A DNA stretch of 64,000 nt from Rhabdophis nuchalis (Eukaryota > Chordata > Lepidosauria > Squamata > Natricidae). Made by a program: the position numbers and the translations under genes. Within the stretch, counting starts at the first letter, position 1. Each line of letters starts with the position of its first letter. Positions 22,640 through 35,602 of this stretch are shown here, in pieces. The notes beneath the pieces are model-generated. The model did no database searches. It saw only the letters and a program-made list of their open reading frames with translations, and was not told where the DNA came from. The DNA is taken from the NCBI GenBank assembly GCA_039707465.1, contig CM077647.1:46464110-46528109 (forward strand), given 5' to 3'.

Positions 22640-25600
22640 GGTAACAGGCTAAATGAAATGGTTGCTTTAAGTAAAGTGTGATAACATTTGTAGTATCTGA
22701 ATTACTACAATGGCAAATGGGACTTTTTATGAAATTTGCACCTTTTTCATTGTCTCCTGTTCCACCCCAACCCCCTGAAATAATACTGGATTGAACTCCT
22801 GAAAGACAAACAACTGCAAATGTAAATATTTTTTATTGTATTCTGCTTCAAAGTATATGAAAAAGCAAAGGAGAGTAAAACTGGGACAATGATTGATCAA
22901 TAAAAATTATTTGCAAGTTGAGTTCATGATTAATCTATAACAACAGTATTTCTATTTTGTTTCATGTACCCTGTCTCCAAGAGTTTAAAGTGACCTATAA
23001 TCTTTCTCACAACAAAAACTGCATAGAATAGGATGGCCTACAGGCTGCATGCAGCCCTGGCAGCTAGTAATGCAGTCCCAACAAGATAATAGATACAAGA
23101 AAGGAAGTTTGTTATTTATATACATTAATTATATAATATACTGTATGTTGTATATGTGGCGCAAGACCATTCTTCTTCATTCACTGTGGCCTAGGGAAAC
23201 CTAATGATTGGTCAGTCATGATACAGTATGCACGACCGTATTTGTTGGAAACAAGCAGAAGAGGCCTTCATCCTGCAGTGGATAGATAATGGCTAAAATG
23301 ATAGTGGTGATAATGATGATGCAGATGCAATCCATGCAATCTAGTGATCAGGGAGTAGGGGATTTAGCCGTTACACCCCTGTCATGGACAGATCACTTTC
23401 TCCTTCGGCTAGATTTTCCAACCGCTACACTCCAGCGCGGAGAGGCGGAACTGGAGACTTCTAGATGGTTCCGCCCCAGGCGCCTGATGGACCCGGAGAG
23501 GTTCCTGACAGAGCTTGGGCCAATGCCTGTGTCCCTGACACGCAACTCGACTGAGGACCTAGTAGCCGCATGGAATAGTGTGACTGCTAGGGCCCTTATT
23601 ACATCCACAGATAACTGCCCTGCCGCTCTGTTTAGGGTGACCCGCTCCCTCCTTCAACAGAGGCAGCGGGAAGCTCCTTTAAAGGGTCGTGCAGAGGAAT
23701 TTGGACAGTATCTGCAGGATAAAATCGCTCAGATCCGGGACGAGTTGGCCTCCAGTGAAGTTAGTCTGGGGGGGGGGGGGGCGGATGGAGGCAGGTCTTG
23801 AGACTGTTTTATGGGAAGAGTTCGACCCTGTGACTCCAGATGACATGGACATTTTGCTGGGGCGCTTGAATGCCACCACATGTTTATTGGACCCGTGTCC
23901 CTCCTGGCTGGTACTGGCCTCCCAGGAGGTTACACGAGGCTGGCTCCAGGAAATAGTGAATGCTTCCTTGAGTGAGGGGTTCTTGCCGGCCATCTTGAAA
24001 GAGGCGGTGGTGAGACCCCTCTCATGAAGTCTTCCCTGGACGCAGCGGTGTTGATTAATTATGGTCCGGTCTCCAACCTTCCCTTTCTTGCGAAGGTAGT
24101 TGAGAGTGTGGTGGCATATCAGTTTCCCCGGCACCTGGAGGAAACTGTCTATCTAGACCCACGCCAGTCCGGCTTCTGACCTTGCTTCTGATCTTGCCGG
24201 CACAGCACCGAGACGGCATTGGTCGTGTTGGTTGATTATCTCTGGCGGGCTCGGGATAGAGGTCATTCCTCTATCCTAGTCCTATTAGACCTCTCAGTGG
24301 CTTTCGATACCATCGACCATGGTATCCTGTTGAACCGATTGGAGGGGTTAGGAGTGGGAGGCACCGTTTTGCGGTGGTTCTCCTCCTATCTCTCCGGTCG
24401 GTCGCAACTTGTGTTGGCAGGGTGGCAGAGATCGGCACTGAGGCCCCTCATTTGTGGGGTGCCTCAGGGGTCGGTTCTCTCGCCTCTCCTGTTCAACACC
24501 TATATGAAGCTGCTGGGCGAGATCATCCGTGGTTTTGGGGTAGAGTACTATCAGTACGCTGATGACACCCAGCTGTACATCTCTACCCCTAAAGACCCAA
24601 ACGATGCCATTGATGTGATGTCCCAGTGTTTGGAGGCCGTGCGGGTCTGGATGGGGAGGAACAGGCTCCGACTCAACCCGTCCAAGACTGAATGGCTGTG
24701 GTTTCCGGCATCCCGATATAGCCAGCTGGTTCCATCGTTGGCTATTGGGGGCGAGTCATTAGCCCCCGCGAAAGGGCTCGCAACTTGGGTGTCCTCCTGG
24801 ACTCGTGGCTGTCCTTGGATGACCATGTGACGGCCGTGGCCAGGGGGGCTTTTTATCAGGTTCGCTTGATACGCCAGTTGCGCCCCTTTCTAGATCGCGA
24901 CTCCCTTCGCACAGTCACTCAAGCCCTCGTGACATCCCGCTTAGACTACTGCAATGTTCTCTACATGGGGCTTCCCTTGGGGTGCACCCGAAGGCTCCAG
25001 CTAGTGCAGAATGCGGCTGCGCGGGGGATTCTGGGAGTTTCTCAATACTCCCATATAACACCTCTCCTGCGCGAGCTGCACTGGCTGCCTGTGGCCTTTG
25101 CGGTGCGCTTCAAGGTACTGAAAACCATCTTTAAAGCACTCTATGGCACAGGACCTGGTATTTGCGAGACCGCCTCCTACCTTATACCTCCCTCCGTCCT
25201 GTCCGCTCCCACAGGGAGGGCCTCCTCAGGGTGCCGTCTGCCGGCCAATGCCAGCTGGCGACCCCCAGGGGAAGGGCCTTCTCTGTGGTGGGTCCGACTC
25301 TCTGGAACGACCTACCCCCCAACATTCGTACCATCACAGACCTGCGCCTCTTCCGCCGGGAGCTTAAAACTTTTTTCATCTGGCTTGCCTGGCTTAGATT
25401 TTAATACAAATTGTAGGGATTTTAGTAAGGGTTTTTAGATGGGTTTTAAAGATGTTTTTAGCAGGGGTTTAAATTTAATATATTTTTATTGTAGTTATAT
25501 TGTATTTTTGTATTGTTCTTAATATTTACCTGTGCGCCGCCCTGAGTCCCTTCGGGGAGATAGGGCAGGATACAAATCCAATAAACTTAAACTTAAACTT

Positions 25601-25801
25601 ACTGTGTGTTTTATATGTGGCCCAAGATAATTCTTCTTCAATCATTGTGGCCCAGGGAAACCAAATGATTGGTCAGTCATGACAGAGTACGCAGGACTCA
25701 AAAGAAAATGGCTAACAAAATTATTGAGCACATGGGAGTAGTTGTAAAGTTGGGTCTACTAAGTTTTAGTCCCACACTTTACATATTATAACTTACTGGT
25801 A
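22640..25801 (-). repeat. Inverted repeat, arm 2, split by L2 copy C
   Basis: Reverse complement of arm 1 (5722-6613). Left part 22640 to about 23336, right part about 25600-25801. The interruption is an L2 LINE. The 85-bp internal repeat of arm 1 is also present, one copy on each side of the LINE (near 23140-23225 and 25605-25685), so the duplication of that unit predates the LINE insertion. Confidence 0.8.
23340..25602 (+). mobile_element. L2-clade LINE copy C, 5'-truncated and internally deleted, inside arm 2
   Basis: Starts within the endonuclease domain just before the SDH motif (TDHFLLRLDFPT). About 190 bases between ARAL and ITSTDN are missing compared with copy A. RT motifs: [27 protein letters not shown] and an intact YADDTQLY. 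Frame breaks occur at about 24027, 24178 and 24770. The 3' stem-loop (cgccctgagtcccttcgggg) is followed by a short (ACTTAA)n tail. Confidence 0.9.
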
Positions 25802-26095
25802 TATAACTCTAAGTGCTATTGCTATTGCCAAGGAGTCTTCTGGTTCATAGATACAATATAGAAATAGTTTGTCTCAGATATGCTTTCTTAGCTAATCTGT
25901 GGTTTCCCAGTCTAACCTACATCCCTATAGCTATTTCCCATCTAAACAAATAGAAACTAACAGCTTGTCCCTGAAACTCAGACAAAGTCAGATCATTTGC
26001 AATATGAACAAAACAAAAGGGATGGAAAGATTACTCATTTGGATAGAAATGCATTCTTGATGGATGTTCAAATGACATTGTAAGTAGGAATAGAT

Positions 26096-26710
<615 letters not shown>

Positions 26711-26837
26711 AATATATTTTAAGTAGGAATATATTTTATCAATTTTGGCAGGCTCATTCCCTTTTATGAACTTATAACTCAATAACAATATAGTTGAATA
26801 TACTAAGCACTTTCGGAAATGACTCTTGCAATTACAG

Positions 26838-26923
26838 ATAGTCCTTGATTTACAACCATTCATATATGACCGTTTGAAGTTACAATGCCACTTTAAAAAG
26901 TCGCTTATAACCATTTTATAAAT

Positions 26924-27006
<83 letters not shown>

Positions 27007-27400
27007 TTCACATTTATGACCATTGCAACATTTTGATCATGTGATCAAAATGGCGGCTTGGCAACCAGTTCATATTTATGATAGTTGCAGTGTCCCAGGG
27101 TCATAGGATCACTTTTGTGACCCTCTCCCTGGTCAATGGGGAAACCAGATTCACTTAACAACTGTAGTGATTAAAGTTTTTATAATTTTTTACAATATTT
27201 CACCCAGTGCTGTACAAAACAAAAGGAAGAGTTGGTTTCAAGTTTTAAAAAAAACAAAAAAAACAAACAACTGTAGTGATTCCCTTAACAACTATGGCAA
27301 GAAAGGTCATAAAATGGGACAAAACTCACTTAGCTGTCTCACTTAGCAACAAAAATGTTGGGCTCAATTGTGGTCATAAGTTGAGGACTTCTTGCATCTA
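26838..27400 (+). mobile_element. Mariner-like MITE carrying an (ATT)n array and an insert
   Basis: Ends: agatagtccttgatttacaa at the left and the complement gtcataagttgaggacttct at the right. Internal blocks (ttatgaccattgcaacattt, ggttgcagtgtcccagggtc-like, gattcacttaacaactgtag) match a MITE that is abundant in squamates. An (ATT)n array at 26929-27006 and an A-rich segment at about 27172-27275 interrupt it. Confidence 0.7.
26929..27006. repeat. (ATT)n microsatellite
   Basis: About 26 uninterrupted copies of ATT inside a MITE. Confidence 0.95.
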
Positions 27401-27489
27401 TATTTTGACAGACACTTTAAGTCAGGTCAGGATTTGTATTTGATTTGTAATACAATATCAGGTTACTGATGTGTATACATGAGAGAGCC

Positions 27490-27700
27490 ATTTTGATGCA
27501 ATGATTAAGGTATCCGACTAAAAACTGGGGGACAGTGAGTTCTAGCACCATCTTAAGCACAAAGTCTGGATCAGACATTCTCTTTCAGCCCTAAGTAAGC
27601 AATGGCAAATCGCTTCCAATAAACCTTGCCAAGAAAACTCCAGGGACTAGTTGAGACTGTGGCCAGAAGTCAAAACTGATTTGATGTATGGGTACGTATA
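27490..27700 (+). mobile_element. tRNA-derived SINE (squamate type)
   Basis: tRNA-like head (gcaatgattaaggtatccga, then gagttctagcaccatctt for the B-box) and a body with gcaatggcaaatcgcttcca and ttgccaagaaaactccaggg. The same family, in the opposite orientation, lies at 62683-62905. Confidence 0.65.
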
Positions 27701-30700
27701 TGCATGACCCAGCAACCAAGACATTTCAAGTAGTCAAAGCTATTCTTATGCTAAGTATTCATATTTCTTCAGTTTAAAAATATTTAATTTTTTTTCTTTT
27801 AAGTTAACAGAAGCATGTGGGTATGTTCCTATGGGTAAAAAGATCCAAATATATTGAAATAATATCCTGTTTCCTGCAATACGTTGCCAAAATATACAGT
27901 TCAACATTCTGCATGTGAAACCTCCAAAAACAAGTTTTCCTATGGGCTATAGTTATTCATAGCATGCTGAGATTAACAACAGAGTAATAGTATATGGCTT
28001 TTTGAGCTAATTATTAACTAATAATATAAGATTAATAATTAGTTAGGAGAATTAATGAAAGCTTAAAACAAATTGCATTGAAGTTTGCTGGAAGCAATCC
28101 AAATCGCCACCTCCACACCACTGCCCACATTCTCCATTGCCAGCACATAAATTTAGTCATTTGATGCTCCTAGTAAAATAAACGGTCATTTTAAAAAGAA
28201 GTCAAAATGAGCAGAAGTTAGTCAAGAAATGTGTTTTTTTGCTAGCCTTGAAAATATTTCACCCTCTTTCCATAAACTAAGCATTTTGCACCTGGGTAAG
28301 AAATTAATAGTTATTCTTCCTCATTCTTCTCCATTTTATGACTAACTGACACTAAACTATCTCCTAAATATAAGTTCCATGCAGCTAATAGGACTGTGTC
28401 ATATGCACCACTTGAAGATAGCAATTGTGTTATGGAAGTCAAGCCTTACAGGGAGGCAGAATGAAACCATAGGATGAGCCATTGATTGACTTACCCTCCC
28501 TACCAGAAGAGCTGTCTACTACCACCTGGCACAATTCCTTCTTTGTCTACAGAGCTGGTGTATATTGTCACTCATCCATAATGCCTATCTTGGTGGCTTC
28601 TTAGAGCAAGGTATAAATAGACAATTGCTTGTTCATTCTTTAGAAAAACAATTTCCCTTTCTATTAGTTTGTTTTATCCACAGTCACAATGGATAATAAC
28701 CAATTTTGAGTTTTCCTATCAACTATAACTCCTGCTTCCCCTCTGAAGAAAATATGTTCATTAGTGATTCATCCTTCCATTATTTTAATCATTATTAACC
28801 CACTATTGTCAATGGGAATTTGTTAACTTTATTACTTAATAATATAATATAGAGATATTTATTTAAGAAAACTTATGTCTCCCCAACCTATTTATAATTA
28901 TTACTGACAACTTACAGAAATAAAACCCAAAACTACAAAAATTAATGAATGTCTACCTCTTGACCACCACAGTCAAATAAACCACTTGATGAGCTCCAGA
29001 TCATTTTGAGATCCCCATGTCCCCTGGCAAAACCATATATCTTTTGAAAGACTATCAACAGAATATGTCAACAGAAATAATGTTCCACTAAGATGGAAAT
29101 ATATGTGTAATGTTAAGCCATGGTTTGCTAAATAAATCACAAATTGTTTAAAATGCTTGCCAAACAAGCCACATTAAATGTGAACCATACCTTTACTAGT
29201 GTGGTTATTTCTGTGATGGAAAAAAATATTCATAAGTTAAATAAGTAAATAAATAGGGATGCTGATTATACAAGTAAATTTCAGGGATGGAAACAAATGC
29301 ATTGATAAAATAAATCTATCTCTTTTTTAAAAAACTTCATGCCACTATTATCTGTAGAGAAGTGCTGATCTGACAGCATTTATGGATCTGAACACCAGAC
29401 CTCTAATATGTTTCTTTCATTCCATAAACAGGAAGAAGTCCTTTGTCAGAACAGGACCTAGAAAAGTGAAAATGGTTAGACTGAACCTGAAATTAATACA
29501 AAGCTTTTCTTTACACTTGTGTTCTCAAAAAGAAAACAACAGAATTTAACAATGGATCTTTAGCTGGGATAAGTAGGAGACAGCAGACTCGAAAAATTTT
29601 TGTCCTTTCAGTCCCAAAAATAAATTCTGTTCAAAGTCCCATCTATCATATGGTGATGCAACTATCACAGAAACTATAGTTAAAGTGTGTCATCTAAAAA
29701 TGGAAAACTTGCCCAACCAAGATATTATAAAATGTGTTAGTCAGCATCCGATTGTGTTTCAATTCTTGATACTTTGACAGCTCAGAAATAACTTTTTAAG
29801 ACAAAACCCGGGTCTCTAGATGTTCATACTGTAGGTATAAATTAACGAACTTCTTTGTGAAAATCTTGTTCTGAGCTAATTCATCTTAATGCCATAAATA
29901 TGTATTCAGGATGCGTCAATGTAAAATTTTAAGCATAAATCACAAAAACCAATTTGCTACTTATAATCTGGAACTTTCTCTTCTGATTTTTAAAATTTAA
30001 ACCATCTTGTCTTGTGAAAATACATAACTCATTTTCCATCATTCATCAGGCATAAATATTCTATAGCTTGTCTAAATATTGGGACACATTGAAATTTATT
30101 TGATTAAGCCTTTTGTAGACTACCTGTGACTAGAATAGTAATCAGCATTTTAGGACTAATCCACACAATGAAAAGTGAACCTTCTAGCCTTTTTTAAAAT
30201 TATCTGAAGTCTGCATTTAATGCAGCTTGTTCCAATTTTGAGTACTTCACAAAATAGTCAAGTATCATATATCTTTAAAATTAAACAATCATTAAAACAT
30301 AAGAATCATGCTGGATCCTGCTGAAATCTTTTTTAATAATTTGCATTGGGGCAATTAGAGTATCTCATATGTGTAGCTCTTTAGTTAAAGCAATGCCCCA
30401 TCTTGAGTGGCAAGTTTTGGGAAAGAGTAGCTGTAGATAAATTATTTACTTTGTTCTCCTCCTTGTTTCATGAATGGGGGAGATTTCTGACTTATGTGCA
30501 AAATAAATTGCAAGGCTGTTACGAAGATCTTGCTATTAATTTTATTAATTTAGTTTTATTTTATAAAGACTCTAATAAGCAAAGTACAAATGAAATCCAA
30601 ATTAGCATTAAACAGTTTAACAAATAAAATAATTGATAAGTGTTACAGAAAACATTTAAAATTAAAACATTGATTTGTTACTAAAGATCTTGTTATTATA

Positions 30701-33315
30701 ATGACAGTTTGTAAAATGTGAAATTTTCTGTCTCATATGCAAAATGATCAGATCTTCCTATTCAAAACAGTTATTAAAGCTTAAGAGTGAAACCAATTAT
30801 CCAGAAAATAGTGTCCCAAGCAGATCAGAAGGGAAATGGCTGTGCTGTTATTTGTTCCATTTTAACATCCTTGATGGCTTTTGCTGGAACAAATACAGCG
30901 AATGAGGTCAAATTCACCATTGCTCTGTAGGCATCCCAGGGTGACAGCTATTGAATGTGTCATTCTAACAGTGGCGCATTTATGGCAGACCTCAGGGTCA
31001 AAGTCTAGGGCCAAAAATATCTCAGATGATTACCCAAAGAAGCCAATGTCAATGTTGACTCATTCACAAGTTGACAATGGTTGATGCAACATCCTTGTCT
31101 CGATAAACCTCCAGTTAGAAGTGTGCTAGGCATGAATATCATTATAAATTGCTAATTATAGATGTTCATTTAACTATTTATGCTTAAACACATTTTTTTA
31201 TTTCTACAACAAAATTCTGTACAGCATCTGTACAGTGATAGTACCTAAAACAATTAAGTCTAGCATTTAAAATTAACTAGCTATATTCTACTTCCTTCTG
31301 TTTCCCAAATTCCAGGAGGAGCAGTTGGAAGACTATCAAAGTGAAGCTGCCAAAGAATTAGTCAGTTCAAAAAATGGAAATTGAAAAAGAAAAACAGACA
31401 GTGGCAGAAAAGGTAGATTCCAGAGAGAAAAGGAACTTAGCTGAGTGCAAAAAAATTACGCAAAGGACTAGATGGACTGAAATAATTTTATTATTTTGAC
31501 TAGAACTTGACCAAAGTAGAGAAGAACCTAAATAAAAGATTAAACATGTGAAAAAGTTTATGCCATCCCTATAGTTTGGTGGACAAAAAGTGGGAGAAGG
31601 GGCAAGCTAAGAATTATGTATCATTTAATTTAAATTAAATTAAATTAATATTAGACATAAATGTTATAAAAACTTTAAGGAGTGGCACTAAAAGTGTATA
31701 AATAAAGATGTGTGCTTTAACTTAATATTTTGATTTTTTAAAATCTAAGAATGAATTGAGGAATTTATCTGATCAATATTTATAAATAAATTATTTTTAA
31801 ATTTGTTGCTCAGATTGCAAAATTTGGGTAACTGCCCAGTATAGTCAATTCCAAAGATGTATAAAAATATGTTTATTCAGTTGCATATGAAAAGGCATGC
31901 ATCACATAAAGCTACATATAGAAAAAGATGCTTGTTCTGTAGCAAAGAGATTGCTTTCTGTTTCTTTGATTATTGCACAACTGATATCGAGAAGAAATTG
32001 CGTGAGATACATTCCTGTTTTCACTTCATGCATTACAGTCTGATAAGAACAGTAGGAGAAAATCTATAGAAGATCCCAACAAATGATAAGGGCATATCAG
32101 TTGATACCAGTTGGAAATGAAAACAAGAAACTTGGTTAGTTGGTTTTCTTGCTTCCCTTTAGCTTTATAGTTTAGATTATACTTACCATGCCAATCAAAT
32201 ATACTTAGTAGTTCTAATAAAGGAGACAATATGATGTTTCTAGAAATGGGCAAAATAATCAATAAAATTCCAACAACGTATTTATGAAACACTGACACAT
32301 CCAAATTTAACGAAAGGTATCACATGAATATTATTTTTGGCAGCTTCTAATTTAGCAAAGTCTCTATGCTAAACCCAGATTAATTACAAAGTTCTTTGTC
32401 TATTTATCTATCTTCTATGAACTTGGCAGCAATGTCTGATAAAGTAATTTAATTATACTAAGTTTATTGTCCTTGGCCCTTATCCTTCTTCTACAAACAT
32501 ACATAGTAAGATTTGTGTGTTTCAAAAAGTAACAGCAATCATGCCATTGCAATTCACAAATTGGGTGTAGGCCAGATAATCTTCTCTCCATAAGCAATTT
32601 CAAGCATTCCAGCTGTTATTTACTGGACAATTATTCCCCAATGTAGCAGCAGTGATGCTGGGATAGGAGCCCCTGCAATAACTAATCTGGAAAGATGACA
32701 GAACTCCATAAAACTGGGTGACTTCTGACCCAACCAGCAGAAAACTGGAAGAAATCCTGGATCTTTGCAATTTGGGGTACAGATGCTAGATTTGGATTCT
32801 GGAGCAATCACCTACAAGAAATATGGAGGATTTTTCTAACTTAGAACATTGCGCAGCCTCTGAAAACTGCAAAACATACCTATTCTCATTTGATTTTCAA
32901 GGACTGCAGAAGCTACACAAAAATGACTTCCAGAAAATTCAGAAGCCACTTAAAATCCCAACCCATTTTCAGGTGCTTTTTCAGCCACCAAAAATCACAT
33001 GAGAATAGCATACAAACATATTTTCAAGAAAATAGTTGGGTATTGGTGGATGCTGAAGTGTCACCCAAAATGTTGTGATATGCCATATTTAGCAATCATT
33101 GTATAGATTTGTCATTATTGTTCATAATCCTAGTTTCTCTAGTTAGCATCTTGAAAGTCTTACCATTGAGTTGAGGTTCAACGTTTATATCATCCTTCTT
33201 CTGCATATTTGTACCATTAGTGTTTGTACTTTTCTTTGTATTTGTTCTTTTTATGACTATGTAATTGGTGGGTATCTCAGTTGACTATGAGAGCGGTAAT
33301 AGCACTTTTTAGTGC
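27701..33315. other. Repeat-poor intergenic stretch; no gene recognised
   Basis: About 5.6 kb of AT-rich DNA without clear transposon ends or long microsatellites. Short segments such as 28430-28620 and 30860-31080 are less AT-rich and could be conserved non-coding DNA, but no comparison is possible here. A short possible coding remnant lies at 31310-31500 (listed separately). Confidence 0.4.
31310..31500 (+). pseudogene. Weak coding-like remnant, coiled-coil composition
   Basis: An acceptor-like cccaaattccag is followed by codons EEQLEDYQSEAAKELVSSK. A shifted frame then gives MEIEKEKQTVAEKVDSREK and further polar residues. The charged, helix-like composition in two successive frames might be a frameshifted exon or a retropseudogene fragment. 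I do not recognise the protein, and AT/purine-rich DNA readily yields such strings. Confidence 0.15.
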
Positions 33316-33316
33316 T

Positions 33317-33430
33317 ACCGTATTTTCCCAAAAATAAACAGGGTCTTATTTTCTTTTGAACCCCAAAACCTTATTATTGGCCTTATTATTGGGGAGGTCT
33401 TATTAAATAATTATTAAAAATAATCCCATT
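33317..33430 (+). mobile_element. DNA-transposon end fragment
   Basis: accgtattttcccaaaaata then cagggtcttattttctttt and ccttattattgg match a common squamate non-autonomous DNA element whose left end reads CCGTATTT-CCC-AAAATAAGACAGGGTCTTAT. The right end was not found. Confidence 0.5.
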
Positions 33431-34715
33431 CCTATGTTTCATTTTATTTCACATCTTTTATGAACATATTAGGAAATATACCATAATGTACATATTTTTT
33501 ACAGCAAAACTTGGTTTGACCTCATAGTATCCTTAAAACTTCCCAAAACTTTTCAAAACACAGACAGCGGTGCAGAGAGTAGCATGCTCATAATTCATTC
33601 ATTATACTCTGCATTGGAAAGACAACATTTTCATGTCCAAATTCTTTTCCTGTTAGCATGCAATCCAATATTTAAACCCTCTTATTTTTTTTATAGCAGT
33701 GGGATTTTTTTTTCAAATCAAAAAGTAATTCCTAAAAAAATCTGAGTAAAATCTGAAAAGTCAGTTTCATATATTATCACAGCCATTAAAAATTACTCAG
33801 GAAAAAAAGATCAAATGTGATAATACTTATCTTCCAAATGTGCAATTATATAACTTCAGTTAATGGGAATCAAAGCAAATCTCTGAAAGAAAATGTGACT
33901 GTGCTGTTGTTGTTTTGAAGTTGTGAAATTATTGCAAGTTAGAGCCATAATGTTTTAGGACCTTGTCTCTAAGCTGTTGGCTTCTGAGTTTTCTTCTTGA
34001 AGAAAATCCTAAACATAGTTGTTCTTTAAACATTGTAAATATTTCAATATGCTCTTCCATTATAAATTAGATGTGGTCCTCCATTACACATGTTATCTGT
34101 CACTTCCTGTGAGAATTGAAATGGGTAATCAAAGTCAGTTATACTGCAATAACCTATCCCAGATTTAAACAGCACACCTTTGTAGCTAACATCTGGCCCA
34201 TGTAAGCACTACTTTCAAGGATCATTTTCCACACAAAAGAATGAGTCTATATAAGTAAACTGATGTACAATGTAATAAATTGTGTTATGGGGAAAACTTC
34301 AGCCTTATTCAGCTCCAAAGACTCAGATTGCTTATAGTGGCCAATGTTGAGCTAGCTATAGCTTACATATCTAGAATATGATGTGACATAACAAAAATAT
34401 GAGAGATTAGTGAAAACCATGCTTCAGCCAGAAAATTATAAAGTATGCAGAGCACAATCTTTTTCACAAACTGACCTTAGACATTCTAGTACATATACAA
34501 AATATTAAAATGAAGACATCCTTGATGGGCTGCAAGAGACATTGAAGTAAAATAGGCTTATTGATTTTGACTTATTCATCGATTGAGGCATTTATGGATA
34601 TTTTTTTAATTTTGGAGATACCTTTCGCTTCAGCTTTTATTTATATTTTATCTTCTTTTCAAAGTGGGCCCAGCCACACCTAGATCTGAATCTTTCCTGG
34701 CATGATTCCTTTTCT
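33431..34715. other. Intergenic DNA, nothing recognised
   Basis: AT-rich sequence with no gene or clear repeat signal. Confidence 0.4.
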
Positions 34716-34718
34716 GGC

Positions 34719-35602
34719 TACCATATATTTCGGAGTATAAGACGCACCTTTTTTCCTCTAAAAAGAGGCTGAAAATCTGGGTGTGTCTTATACATCGAAT
34801 ACAGCATTTTTTGCCTCCTGGAACCCCGCCCCCTTCACCAAACTGGCTGTGCCTAGCCTTATGGAGGCTTCCAGAGAGCTCCTGGGGGCTGGGGAGGGCA
34901 GAAATTAGCCTCAAATGGGCCCGTTTCCCCTTCCCCCAGTCCCCAGCAGCAATCTATAAGCCTCCATAGGGCTATGCATGCAATTTATTTGGCCCATTTT
35001 CAGGATAAGTGGGGCGGGTTTTTTGCTCATTTTTGACCCCCCCACTCCACCTCCCAGGAGCACTCTGCAAGCCCCCCCAAGGCTATTTATGCTTTTTATT
35101 TGAAAAAAACGGCTCTCCCTCTCTATTTCTGTCTATCCTTCTACCTACCTACCTACACACACACTTTTTCGCTCTCTCTCTACCTACTGTATTTCTCTCT
35201 CTCTCTATTTCTCTCTCTATCCTCCTACCTACCTATCTGCACACACACATTCTCCTTCTCCCCCTACATACCTACCTACCTTCCTACCTACCTACCTACA
35301 CAGACACTCTCTCTCCCTCCCTCCCTCCCTACTGTATTTCCCTCTCCCTCTCTATTTCTCTCTCTCTCTATCCCTTTACCTACCTACCTACCTACTCTCT
35401 CTACCCCTACCTACCTACTGTATTTCTCTATTTTGCTCTCTCTCTCTCTATCCCTTTATCTACCTACCTACCATATTTCTCTTTCTTTCTCTCCCTCTCT
35501 CTCCCTCTATCTACCTACCTACCTACATTTTTGTAATTTGCTTCTTTAAAACCATGGTGCGTCTTATACTCCGGTGCATCTTATACTCTGAAAAATACGG
35601 TA
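34719..35602. mobile_element. 880-bp non-autonomous DNA transposon with both TIRs
   Basis: Left end accatatatttcggagtata then agacgcacc; right end ggtgcgtcttatactcc plus gaaaaatacggta, its complement. A second, imperfect copy of the TIR motif lies inside the right end. The interior shows Ser/Tyr-rich pseudo-frames from (CTAC)n and (CTCT)n simple sequence (35144-35525). A truncated copy lies at 9695-10035. Confidence 0.7.
35144..35525. repeat. (CTAC)n / (TC)n simple-sequence region
   Basis: Alternating ctacctacctac and ctctctctct blocks in several near-duplicate modules (each ending ctactgtatttctct). It sits inside the 880-bp DNA element. Confidence 0.85.

Noticed and set aside
5722..25801. 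Polinton/Maverick-type giant element with ~0.9-kb terminal inverted repeats
   Set aside because: Arm length and spacing would fit, but no polymerase, integrase or capsid-like coding sequence was seen between the arms; the interior is made of unrelated LINE and DNA-element copies.
35009..35549. Ser/Leu/Tyr-rich frames of 149-175 codons
   Set aside because: They cross CT-rich simple sequence inside a DNA transposon.
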